A stretch of DNA of 64,000 nt from Rhodocyclales bacterium (GTDB taxonomy: Bacteria; Pseudomonadota; Gammaproteobacteria; Burkholderiales; Rhodocyclaceae). Positions 55,810 to 63,790 of this stretch are shown piece by piece. The stretch spans positions 248,001 to 312,000 of the forward strand of contig JACRLX010000022.1 in NCBI GenBank assembly GCA_016235165.1, given 5' to 3'. The notes beneath the pieces are model-generated. The model had not been told where the DNA came from. It did no database searches and saw only the letters and a list, made by a program, of their open reading frames with translations. Each line of letters starts with the position of its first letter. Positions within the stretch are counted from its first letter, which is position 1. Both the position numbers and the translations under genes were made by a program.

Positions 55810-58503
55810 TCAGACGATGTTGCGCGGCTTCAAACTCATGGCCGTGAAGTTGTGCTTGTACGGCGATTCACCCATCTTGGTCAGCACGCCGCGACCGAGC
55901 TTGTAGCGGTAGTTGTTGGTCATCGGATCGGGAACTGCCGAGACCACCGAGTTGGCCGGCGCGCCGGGGAAGTTGAAGTTGGCCATGGCCACGCCTTCGC
56001 GCATCTCGTCCGAGACGATGGCCACGGCAACGAACTGGCCTTCGGTGGTCTTGATGTGGCCGTCCTTCATAAGGTTGTTGAAGTTGAGGTCGGCGTCGAG
56101 CACGCCCTGCGGCTGGCCCACCTGTACATACACCGCGTCGTTATGCACCTGGACGAAGTCGCCCGACTCGATGCCCTTCTTCTTCGCGTCGTTGGGATGG
56201 ACGATGAGGAAGGGATAGGGCCAGCGCTGGCTGAGGTAGGGCTTGCGCAGGTCGTCGAAACCGGATTGCCAGGTCTCGTTGATGCGGCCGTTGGTGACCC
56301 AGATTTCGCCCTTCTCGGTGCGTGGCTTGATGGCCTCGTAGAACTGGATCCAGCCGGCGAACTTCCACGGACTCTTCAACAGGATGGCCTTGCCCGAGTG
56401 GGTGTTGAAGGCGTAAAGCCACTTGCGCTTGACTTCCTGCCCTTCGATCTCCTCCCAGTCGTTGCTCGGATCGTGCAGGCGCGGGGTACCGATCAGCTTG
56501 CCGTCCTTCATGCGGATCGGCGTCTGGATGCCCTCGGTGCCGTAAGTCCGCAGCAGTTCCTGCGCGGGCTGGTTCATCCCTTTGGCCTTGACCACCAGCG
56601 GGTGGTAGTTGAGCACGCCGTTGCGGCCGAAGCGCGCCGCTTCCTCGAACACGTCGTTGGAGTTCTTCCAGTTGTAGCCACCGTCGGCGTCGTAGCCCAT
56701 CTTCTGCGCGAACTTCTGTACCGCCCACCAGTCGGGCTTGGCATCGCCCGGCGCGTCGTAGAACTTCGAATAGAGGCGCAGGCGGCGCTCGGAATTGCAG
56801 CGCGTGAAATTATCCTCGCCCCAGGTTGCCGCCGGCAGCACGATGTCGGCGAATTCGGTACCGACCGGCACGCAGGGATAGATGTCGGAATCCACCATCA
56901 CCATGCCGCCCGAATCGACACGCTGTTTCAGGACCTCGAAGATCGCCGCGCGGTCGAGCTTGGTGATCTGGTGCGGATTGCCGCGCGTCAGCGAGTTCAG
57001 CTTGTCGCCCAGAGCCTGCGAGGCCATCATCGCCGCGACCCAGGTGGTGCCGAAGACCCAGGTGAATTTGACCTGGTCGGTCATTACCCACTGGTCGAGG
57101 TTGAAGCTCTTCTTGCGCCGCCCCGGGTACTTCTCGGGGTTGAGCCAGCCCGAACCGCCGCCGGCGCCCATCATGCCGCGCTGGTGGCCGCCGCCGCGGG
57201 AAATCATGCGCCCCGGCCGGTTGCCGGCGCCACAGATCAGGCCCAGGCTGGCCAGCGAGGTGGTGTTCATGTAGTTGTTGGACCAGTAGTTGCCCTTCTC
57301 CAGCATGAACGAGGTCTTCGGTCGCTTGCCATTCACCGGCTTGGCGATCCACTCGGCCGCCTTGCGGATGTCCTCGGCCTTGAGGCCGGTCATCTTCGCC
57401 GCCACGTCGAGCTTGGACTCTTCCTGCGCGAGGATGAACTTCTTGTAGTCCTCCCAGTCGCTCTGCCAGGTGCCCCAGGTGGTGCGCCACTGCCAGCCGG
57501 TGTTGCGCGTGCCGCGGCCGTAGCCGGAATCCACTTCCCAGGAATTGGCGATCCACTTGTCGATGAACTCCTGGTCCTGCCAGCCGTTCTCGATGACGAT
57601 GCGGGCCAGCGCCATGTGCAGCACGGCATCGGTGCCGGGGATGATGCCCAGCCACAAGCCACGCCCTTCGCGTTCCGCCCAGGCCGGACCCATGGTCTTG
57701 TGCGGCGTGACGAAGATGAACTTCTTGTTGCCCGGCATCATCCAGGTGGTGAACAGCGTGGTCTTGGTCTCGTAGGGATCGACCCCGGAAAGGAAGGCCA
57801 CCTCGCAGTCGGCCCAGTCCTGGTAGCTGGCGGCGAAGGAGTCGATGCCGACGTCGTCGAGGCCGGTAGCGTCGTTGGTATTCGAGCACTTGTCGTGCGG
57901 CGCGATCGCCGGCGTGCCGACCGAGGTCATGCCCAGCTTGGTGATGGCGTAGGTGTTCTCGAAGTACTGGTAGGAGTACATCTTGATCGCCCAGGCGTGT
58001 TCGCCATACTTGGCGATGATGTACTTCGAGATGTCGGCCATTACTTCGGTCGCCAGATCCCAGGACACGGGCATCAAGGTGCCGCGCACCCGGATCATCG
58101 GGTATTGCAGGCGTTCCGAAGTACGGTTGTCCGGATTGAAGCACTTCTGCGCCAGGGTGCCGCCGCGTATCGAATGGTTGCCGCCGACGTTGACCACCTT
58201 GGCATCACGGTCCGGTACTACCACGACGTGGTGCGGTTTGCCCTTGTGGCGCACGATGTTGTGCTGCGAGGGGCTGATCCAGGCCGCGGTGTTCAACAAC
58301 TGATTGGGGAAATCCACCCCCAGCGCGTTCTTCGCCGCGCTGCGTTCGCCTTCCTTGCCCACCGGCCAGCGATACACCTTGTAGCCGCAAGCCACGGTGC
58401 AGTAGTCGCAGGCCGTGGTCAACACCTCGGCATTCTTCGGCGGCAAGGGTACGGATTCCTTGGCGAAGACGCCATAGTTGCCGGATTTGTCTTTTTCGCT
58501 CAT
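55810..58503 (-). CDS. idrA: Iodate reductase catalytic subunit-like molybdoenzyme (AioA/IdrA)
   Basis: This 897-residue enzyme belongs to the arsenite-oxidase branch of the DMSO reductase family. Cys32, Cys35 and Cys39 (ACDYCTVACGYK, C-x2-C-x3-C) fit the 3Fe-4S site of AioA. From memory, the A. faecalis AioA pocket uses His195, Glu203, Arg419 and His423. Ungapped comparison puts Ala201 and Thr209 (AIAPHDKCSNTND) at the first two, while Arg436 and His440 (SRGGGHQRG) keep the last two. It is also longer than AioA (about 825). With the Rieske gene and two di-haem peroxidases this fits IdrA, which reduces iodate in the periplasm. The start at ATG 58503 has GAGGAG upstream. No Tat signal is seen; export with the Rieske subunit is expected. 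An arsenite oxidase or a related unknown oxyanion enzyme remains possible. Confidence 0.8.
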   Translation of the reverse strand: MSEKDKSGNYGVFAKESVPLPPKNAEVLTTACDYCTVACGYKVYRWPVGKEGERSAAKNALGVDFPNQLLNTAAWISPSQHNIVRHKGKPHHVVVVPDRDAKVVNVGGNHSIRGGTLAQKCFNPDNRTSERLQYPMIRVRGTLMPVSWDLATEVMADISKYIIAKYGEHAWAIKMYSYQYFENTYAITKLGMTSVGTPAIAPHDKCSNTNDATGLDDVGIDSFAASYQDWADCEVAFLSGVDPYETKTTLFTTWMMPGNKKFIFVTPHKTMGPAWAEREGRGLWLGIIPGTDAVLHMALARIVIENGWQDQEFIDKWIANSWEVDSGYGRGTRNTGWQWRTTWGTWQSDWEDYKKFILAQEESKLDVAAKMTGLKAEDIRKAAEWIAKPVNGKRPKTSFMLEKGNYWSNNYMNTTSLASLGLICGAGNRPGRMISRGGGHQRGMMGAGGGSGWLNPEKYPGRRKKSFNLDQWVMTDQVKFTWVFGTTWVAAMMASQALGDKLNSLTRGNPHQITKLDRAAIFEVLKQRVDSGGMVMVDSDIYPCVPVGTEFADIVLPAATWGEDNFTRCNSERRLRLYSKFYDAPGDAKPDWWAVQKFAQKMGYDADGGYNWKNSNDVFEEAARFGRNGVLNYHPLVVKAKGMNQPAQELLRTYGTEGIQTPIRMKDGKLIGTPRLHDPSNDWEEIEGQEVKRKWLYAFNTHSGKAILLKSPWKFAGWIQFYEAIKPRTEKGEIWVTNGRINETWQSGFDDLRKPYLSQRWPYPFLIVHPNDAKKKGIESGDFVQVHNDAVYVQVGQPQGVLDADLNFNNLMKDGHIKTTEGQFVAVAIVSDEMREGVAMANFNFPGAPANSVVSAVPDPMTNNYRYKLGRGVLTKMGESPYKHNFTAMSLKPRNIV

Positions 58504-58513
58504 GTCGATCTCC

Positions 58514-59077
58514 TCAAGCCTTGCGGCCGCCGGCCACATTGGCCGAGTAGCCCCAGATCAGGCCCATCACGCCGACGGCATAGATGTCGTCGCCCTGGGT
58601 TTCCAGCAGGATCTGCGGCAGGCTTTCGGTGCCGTGGCCGGAAACCACCATGCCGTGACGGGTCAGGTCGAAGGTGGTCAGGTGCAGCGGGCAGGGGCCG
58701 AGCACCTGGTGCCTGGCCTTGTAGGTGCCGTCGAGCGGACCGCCCATGTGGGTGCATTGCTGGTTGAAGGCCACCACGTCGCTCTCGGCGCCGATGCCGG
58801 CGCCGGCCGGCGCCCCGAGCTTGACCAGGATGTTGCGTACGTCCTTGTAGGGATAGGCGAACTCGACCGGAACGCCGGCCTTGAGGGCGGAGAGCTTGCC
58901 GATCTTCTGTCGCGGATAGTCGGCCTTCAGCGCCTGCGCCGCATAGCTCAACCCCGGCAGGGCGGCAAGGGTGATGATGGCGCCGCCGGACAGAAGGAAC
59001 TGGCGCCGGCTCATGCAGGCACGTTCGCCCTGCTCGTGATCGTGGTCAACGTCGTGTAACGGTATGGATTTCATCAT
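58514..59077 (-). CDS. idrB: Tat-exported Rieske subunit (IdrB/AioB-like)
   Basis: This 187-residue protein has a Tat signal MSRRQFLLSGGAIITLAALP and a Rieske 2Fe-2S site, CTHMG at the first pair and GPCPLHLTTFD at the second (C-x-H and C-x2-H). It passes electrons between the molybdoenzyme and periplasmic carriers. Two adjacent ATGs (59077, 59074) follow AGGAGAAC. An N-terminal extension (SIPLHDVDHDHEQGERAC) precedes the twin arginines. It lies 10 bases from the catalytic subunit and 6 from the peroxidase gene. Confidence 0.85.
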   Translation of the reverse strand: MMKSIPLHDVDHDHEQGERACMSRRQFLLSGGAIITLAALPGLSYAAQALKADYPRQKIGKLSALKAGVPVEFAYPYKDVRNILVKLGAPAGAGIGAESDVVAFNQQCTHMGGPLDGTYKARHQVLGPCPLHLTTFDLTRHGMVVSGHGTESLPQILLETQGDDIYAVGVMGLIWGYSANVAGGRKA

Positions 59078-59083
59078 GTTCTC

Positions 59084-60244
59084 CTATCGCGCGATCTTCA
59101 TCGGCTGGTAAGGCGGCAGCTTGGGTGGATCCATCAGCAGCGGTTTGTCCATTGACAGCGCTTCGAGGAAAGCCACCAGGTCCTTCTTTTCCTGGTCGGT
59201 CAGCCCCAGCGCCTTGATCAGCGGGCTCTTGTTCGGCCCGGTCGTGCCGCCGCCCTTGTTGTAGAAATCGACCACTTCTTCGAGCGTGTAGAAAACGCCG
59301 TTGTGCATGAAGGGTGCGGTGTATTTCAGCTCGCGCAAGGAGGGCGTTCTGAACTTGCCGATATCCTTGGGGTTCTTGGTCACGTAGTAGTAGCCGTGAT
59401 CCAGGTCGGCGCCGCGATAGCCCTTCTCGCTGATGCCCTTCTGGTAGTGTTCCCAGCGATGGGTGATCTGGTACAGCGGCTCGCTCTTGAACACTTCGTT
59501 TTCCGGCACGCCCAGCGAATGGAACTTCTGGTCGGAGGCCAGCGGCCCGTTGTGGCACTGGATGCAGCCGGCCTTGCCGTTGTAGAGCGCCATGCCGCGC
59601 TGCGCCGAATCCGTCATGGCCTTCTTGTCGCCCGCCATGTAGCGGTCGAAGGGCACCTGTTTGGCATCCGAAACCAGGGTGCGCTCGAAGGCGGCGATCG
59701 CCATGTAGGCCTGGGTCATGCGCGGCCACTCGCTGCCGAACACCTTCTTGAAGCGCTCGACGTATTCCGGGATGAAGCGCAGGCGCATTTCCATCAGTGA
59801 GCGATCGCCGTTGCCGGCGACGTTGCCCTCGGCGGCGGCAGGTGCCTGGGCTTCCAGGCTGGTGACGTTGCCTTCCCAGAACAGCTTGTTGTAGTAGGCC
59901 GAGTTCAATACCGTTTGCGAATTGCGCCAGTGCTGGGTGCCGGGATAGCCGCGCGAGATTTCGCCGGCGTCGCCCCAGCCCTTGGATGGCTCGTGGCAAA
60001 CCACGCAGGGCGAACTGGCGTCGCCGCCGAGGCGGCTGTCCCAGAACAGCATCTTGCCCAACTCGATCTTGGCTGTCGTCATCGGATTGTCGGCGGGAAC
60101 CGGCACCGCGGGCAGCGGCCCGAGCGGCGGAAAGCCGGCGGACTTCGCCATCGGCTTGTCGGCGGCGGCCGCAGGCAGAATGGCCGTCACGGTCAGGGCC
60201 GTTGCGAGGGCAGCGGCCAAGGTGGTGCGTTTGAGTGTCGTCAT
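59084..60244 (-). CDS. idrP1: Di-haem cytochrome c peroxidase-like protein (IdrP1-like)
   Basis: This 386-residue periplasmic protein has signal peptide TTLAAALATALTVTAILPAAAA and two haem c sites, CVVCH and CIQCH, with typical CcpA/MauG-like sequence (FWDSRLGGDASSPC, TPSLRELKYTAPFMHNG, FYNKGGG). In iodate-respiring bacteria two such proteins accompany IdrAB and are thought to remove H2O2 or reactive iodine by-products. The numbering here is by position next to the Rieske gene only. It lies 11 bases after the second peroxidase gene. Confidence 0.82.
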   Translation of the reverse strand: MTTLKRTTLAAALATALTVTAILPAAAADKPMAKSAGFPPLGPLPAVPVPADNPMTTAKIELGKMLFWDSRLGGDASSPCVVCHEPSKGWGDAGEISRGYPGTQHWRNSQTVLNSAYYNKLFWEGNVTSLEAQAPAAAEGNVAGNGDRSLMEMRLRFIPEYVERFKKVFGSEWPRMTQAYMAIAAFERTLVSDAKQVPFDRYMAGDKKAMTDSAQRGMALYNGKAGCIQCHNGPLASDQKFHSLGVPENEVFKSEPLYQITHRWEHYQKGISEKGYRGADLDHGYYYVTKNPKDIGKFRTPSLRELKYTAPFMHNGVFYTLEEVVDFYNKGGGTTGPNKSPLIKALGLTDQEKKDLVAFLEALSMDKPLLMDPPKLPPYQPMKIAR

Positions 60245-60255
60245 GATCCTCTCCC

Positions 60256-61332
60256 TCAGTTCTTGCCGAAGACGCGGGCCTTGTAGGCCGGCAGCCTGGG
60301 TTTATCCACGGTCACCGGATCGCCCGACAGGCTCTCCAGGAAGGCCACCAGCGCGCGCTTCTCGGAATCGCCCAGGTTCAGCGGCCTGAGCTCCGAACCG
60401 GCACCACCGCCCTTGTTGTAGAACTCGACCACTTCGTCCAGGGTCTTGAACATGCCGTTGTGCATGTAGGGCGCCGTGTACTTCAGGTCGCGCAGCGAGG
60501 GCGTGGCGAACTTGCCCTTGTCCTTCGGGTTCTTGGTGATGGCGTAGGAACCGACATCGACGTGCGTGTTCATGTAGTTCGGCATGCCGCTGGTCGAATA
60601 GTGGCGCGCCATCGTGATGTGGCGCAGCGGCTCCGCGGTGATCGCGGGATTTTCCGGCACGCCGGTCTTGTGCAGCATGCCGTCCGAACCTGTCGGACCG
60701 TTGTGGCAGGCGACGCAATTGGCCTTGCCCTTGAACAGCGCATAGCCCTCCTGTTGCGTGCCGTTGAGCGCGTTCTGATCGCCCTTGAGGAACTTGTCGA
60801 TCGGCGCGTTCTTCGACACCAGGGTCTTGACGAATTCGCCGACGACATTGAATACGCGCATGCCGTTGATGTCGTCCTTGCGGAACTTCTGCCACATCTC
60901 GTTGTACTCGGGCACTTGCTTCAGCCGTTCCTGCATCAGCCGGCCATCCATGTTCATGGTGTGCGCCTCGGTGATCATGTCGCGCACCAGGGTGCCCATG
61001 TCGGCGCCGTCGAGCCGGCCATCCCACATGAAGCGTTTCTTGAAGCCCGAGTTGAGCAGGGTCGGGCTGTTGCGGAAGTACTCGGAAGCCGGGTAGGCCT
61101 TGGACAGCGGCATACCATCGCCCCAGCCTTTCTGCGGATCATGGCAAGTGGCGCAGGACAGCGCGGCATCACCCGACAGTCGCTCGTCGAAGAACAGGAA
61201 CTTGCCCATCTCGGCCTGGGCGGCATTGAACTTCGGCTCCGGCAGGGGGGCCAGGTCGGCGCCAATGCCGGCGGTCGCCAGTCCGGCCAGGGCGACAGCC
61301 AGCGCCGCGCGTCTGAAATTGCGAGGTTTCAT
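60256..61332 (-). CDS. idrP2: Second di-haem cytochrome c peroxidase-like protein (IdrP2-like)
   Basis: This 358-residue protein has a signal peptide (RRAALAVALAGLATAGIGA) and haem c sites CATCH and CVACH. It has the same fold as its neighbour (FFDERLSGDAALSC, TPSLRDLKYTAPYMHNG, FYNKGGG), but the two are well diverged, so they are old paralogues kept together. It is cotranscribed on the minus strand, 19 bases downstream of the cupredoxin-like gene. Confidence 0.82.
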   Translation of the reverse strand: MKPRNFRRAALAVALAGLATAGIGADLAPLPEPKFNAAQAEMGKFLFFDERLSGDAALSCATCHDPQKGWGDGMPLSKAYPASEYFRNSPTLLNSGFKKRFMWDGRLDGADMGTLVRDMITEAHTMNMDGRLMQERLKQVPEYNEMWQKFRKDDINGMRVFNVVGEFVKTLVSKNAPIDKFLKGDQNALNGTQQEGYALFKGKANCVACHNGPTGSDGMLHKTGVPENPAITAEPLRHITMARHYSTSGMPNYMNTHVDVGSYAITKNPKDKGKFATPSLRDLKYTAPYMHNGMFKTLDEVVEFYNKGGGAGSELRPLNLGDSEKRALVAFLESLSGDPVTVDKPRLPAYKARVFGKN

Positions 61333-61351
61333 GGATTCCTCCGTGGACGTA

Positions 61352-62065
61352 CTATTTGGAAAACTCGAAAGAGGCGGTCGTCGCTCCCTTGACCGTGACC
61401 TGTGCCGATTTCTCGCCCAGCACCGGGTGCCAGGCCTTCAACTCGTAGGTGCCGTCGGGCAGGCCGTCGAGGCTGAAGGAGCCGTCTTCCCTGGTGGCCA
61501 CGGCATAGGGGTTGTCGGCGGCAAAGGCCCAGGCGTGCATGAAGTCATGGGCGTCGCATTCGACCTTGATGACGTTGGCGCGGCGCACCTTGATCGGCTG
61601 CTTCAGATCGCCCTTGTCGGGCTGGCCGACGTTGAACATGGTGCGACGCACGGCGCCGATGATTTCGTAGGTGTGGATGTTGTGCAGCACCGGATCGGAG
61701 TTGCGCACCACCATGTCGGCGTCCTTCTTTACCACCAGCGTGTCGGGGGCGAAGCGGCAGCCCTTCTGGTCGAGTACCGGGGCGTCCAGCGCGCCCCAGG
61801 GCTTGCCCTTCTCGATCTTGGCCACATACACCACGGCGCCGGCCAGGTTGCCGCCCTTGGCATTGACCTCGACGATCTCGCGTTCGCCGGTGCCGCAGAT
61901 GGTGTTGTCCTTGGTGATCGGCAGTTTCTTGGAGACCGCCGCGCCCTTGAACGCCACCTTGCCGCTGATCTTGCCGCTCCCCGCGGCGCCCGCCTCGTAG
62001 GCCATGGCGTGCGTGACGAACAGCGCGCCAATGGCGACCGCGCATCCGGTCAATGCCTTGTTCAT
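61352..62065 (-). CDS. Exported cupredoxin-like protein with carboxypeptidase-regulatory-like domain
   Basis: This 237-residue protein has signal peptide NKALTGCAVAIGALFVTHAMA and a beta-rich middle with VVRNSDPVLHNIHTYEI. The later VECDAHDFMHAW gives a His...Cys-x2-His-x2-Met pattern expected of a type 1 copper site. A C-terminal domain DGSFSLDGLPDGTYELKAWHPVLG is of the carboxypeptidase-regulatory/CNA-B type. It is the first gene behind the sigma-54 promoter of the idr-like operon, so it may be an electron carrier for the enzyme. Its presence in other idr clusters is not known to me. Start is ATG 62065 with AAGGAG upstream. Confidence 0.78.
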   Translation of the reverse strand: MNKALTGCAVAIGALFVTHAMAYEAGAAGSGKISGKVAFKGAAVSKKLPITKDNTICGTGEREIVEVNAKGGNLAGAVVYVAKIEKGKPWGALDAPVLDQKGCRFAPDTLVVKKDADMVVRNSDPVLHNIHTYEIIGAVRRTMFNVGQPDKGDLKQPIKVRRANVIKVECDAHDFMHAWAFAADNPYAVATREDGSFSLDGLPDGTYELKAWHPVLGEKSAQVTVKGATTASFEFSK

Positions 62066-62119
62066 TGCGTTTCTCCTTGAAAGTATCCGGGGCTGATGCA
62101 CATTGCTGTAGTGCGCTAC

Positions 62120-62134
62120 GCAACAGCCATGCCA
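62120..62134 (-). promoter_or_regulatory. Sigma-54 promoter of the idr-like operon
   Basis: On the minus strand TGGCATGGCTGTTGC matches the sigma-54 consensus TGGCACG-N4-TTGC at all but one defined base, with exact spacing. The start of transcription would be near 62108, giving about 43 bases of leader before the ATG at 62065. An activator of the bacterial enhancer-binding type would be required; none is encoded in the window. Confidence 0.7.
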
Positions 62135-62303
62135 CGGCCATTCCCCTGAGGCGACAATGGATTTGCGAGATCGGCGGCGCAGCGATGCGGTCAGTTTCCG
62201 GCCAGCGTGAACAGAAATCGACCAGCGGCAAACGCCACGCCTCGCGCCGATTCCGCTTGGAGGCCGATTTGCGCGACGGCACGGGTTTTGCCTTGTCGCA
62301 TGG

Positions 62304-63749
62304 GTGCGCACGCCCACACCCTCATCGAATTCCACCATCGCCGTCCTTGGCGCAGGCATCTCGGGCCTGACCGTGGCGCATGAACTCATGCGCGGCGGCA
62401 AGGACGTCGTCGTGCTCGATCGCCGTGCCGAGCCCGGCGGGCGCATCCGCACCGAAAGGCGCGACGGCTTCCTGGTCGAACACGGCCCCAACAGCATGAT
62501 CTCGCCGGCGCCCGGCGCCGAGCATCTGGTAGCCGCGTTGGGGCTGGCGGCGGAGCGCATCGAGAAGGGCGAGGATGTCCGCCATCGCTATCTGGTGCGC
62601 GGCGGCCGCGCGCACGCCTTGCCGCTCGATCCGCTGGGATTTTTTTCTTCAAGCTTCTTCAGCCTGGGCGGTCGCCTGCGCTTGCTCGGCGAAGCTTTTA
62701 TCCGACGCGGGCCGGCCGACGAATCGGTGGCGGCCTTCGTGCGCCGGCGCTTCGGCCGCGAGCTGCTCGACTATGTCTTCGACCCGCTGGTCGGCGGAAT
62801 CTATGCCGGCAACCCGGAGCAACTCAGCATCACGGCCCTGCTGCCACGCCTGAAACAACTGGAAATGCGCTACGGCTCGGTGGTTCGCGGCGTGGCGGCG
62901 AAAGCCGTTGCCGGCATGGATCCGCGCTTCGATCCGCGCCGGCGCAAGCTGTGTTCCTTCCGTGAGGGGATGGCGAGCTTGCCGCTGCGACTGGCGCAGG
63001 CGCTGGGCTCGCGAATCCGGTCCGGCGTTCGCGTCGAGGGTATCGTGCCGCGGGCCGGCGGTGGCTTCGGCTTGACCTTGCGCGACGGCGAAGACGCGGC
63101 AAGGCTGCGCGTCGCCGGTGTCGTCGTCGCCTTGCCCGCGTATGCGGCGGGAAGGGTGCTGGCGCCGCTTGCCGCCGATGTCGGCACCGCGCTGGGCGCG
63201 ATCGAGCACCCGCCGCTTGCCGTGGTGGCGCTGGGCTATCGCCGCGCGCAGGTTTCCCATGCGCTCGACGGACTCGGCGTGCTGACTCCGACCGTGGAGC
63301 GGCGCGGCGTGCTCGGCCTCATCTTCTCCTCCACCCTGTTCGTCCATCGCGCGCCGGACGGCCATGTCCTGCTCACCGCCTATGTCGGCGGCGCGCGGCA
63401 ACCCGAACTGGCCCTGCTGCCGCGCGAGGAACTGCTGGCCCTGGTGCGCGCGGAAGCCGAGGATTTGCTGGGATGCCGCGGCCAGCCCGCATTCGACAGC
63501 GTTCGCTACTGGCGCCAGGGGCTGCCGCAACCGGATCTCGCCCACGCCCGCCGTATAGCGGCCCTGCGCCAGGCGGAAGCGGAATTTCCCGGCCTCGCCA
63601 TCACCGGCAACTATGTCGCCGGGGTGTCGACCTCCGCCTGCATCGACGAGGCCATTGCCGCGGCCGGGCGCGTCATGCGGCAGCCGATGCAAGAGTCGGC
63701 GCTGGCGGAACGGCGAGCTGAGGCATCTTCAATATTGCGATCGGCTTAG
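62304..63749 (+). CDS. hemY: Protoporphyrinogen oxidase, HemY type
   Basis: This 481-residue FAD enzyme has dinucleotide motif IAVLGAGISGLTVAHEL, GRIRTERRDGFLVEHGPNSM, the middle GGIYAGNPEQLSITALLPRL and a C-terminal FAD segment ITGNYVAGVSTSACIDEAI. It oxidises protoporphyrinogen IX for haem synthesis using O2. Start is GTG 62304. The last dozen residues (from ESALAERRAE) are encoded by a dispersed repeat and appear to be an added tail. It is divergent from the haem-protein-rich idr-like operon. Confidence 0.88.
   Translation: MRTPTPSSNSTIAVLGAGISGLTVAHELMRGGKDVVVLDRRAEPGGRIRTERRDGFLVEHGPNSMISPAPGAEHLVAALGLAAERIEKGEDVRHRYLVRGGRAHALPLDPLGFFSSSFFSLGGRLRLLGEAFIRRGPADESVAAFVRRRFGRELLDYVFDPLVGGIYAGNPEQLSITALLPRLKQLEMRYGSVVRGVAAKAVAGMDPRFDPRRRKLCSFREGMASLPLRLAQALGSRIRSGVRVEGIVPRAGGGFGLTLRDGEDAARLRVAGVVVALPAYAAGRVLAPLAADVGTALGAIEHPPLAVVALGYRRAQVSHALDGLGVLTPTVERRGVLGLIFSSTLFVHRAPDGHVLLTAYVGGARQPELALLPREELLALVRAEAEDLLGCRGQPAFDSVRYWRQGLPQPDLAHARRIAALRQAEAEFPGLAITGNYVAGVSTSACIDEAIAAAGRVMRQPMQESALAERRAEASSILRSA
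63691..63715 (+). repeat. Dispersed repeat overlapping the hemY 3' end
   Basis: AAGAGTCGGCGCTGGCGG then AACGGCG lies inside the last codons of hemY and near the convergent toxin gene. It matches the copy at 37533 over 23 of 25 bases. Confidence 0.75.
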
Positions 63750-63790
63750 GGTCCGTGGCAACAGTATCGACCGTCATCCTGTGCTTTTGG

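Noticed and set aside
55363..58767. A 1134-residue plus-strand frame opposite the molybdoenzyme
   Set aside because: Low-complexity His/Val/Gly-rich translation without motifs, and the opposite strand has a clear enzyme; it is a shadow.
55810..59077. Annotation as ordinary arsenite oxidase aioBA
   Set aside because: Two di-haem peroxidases are linked, the protein is longer than AioA, two pocket residues are changed, and no aioXSR-type genes are nearby. Kept only as an alternative.
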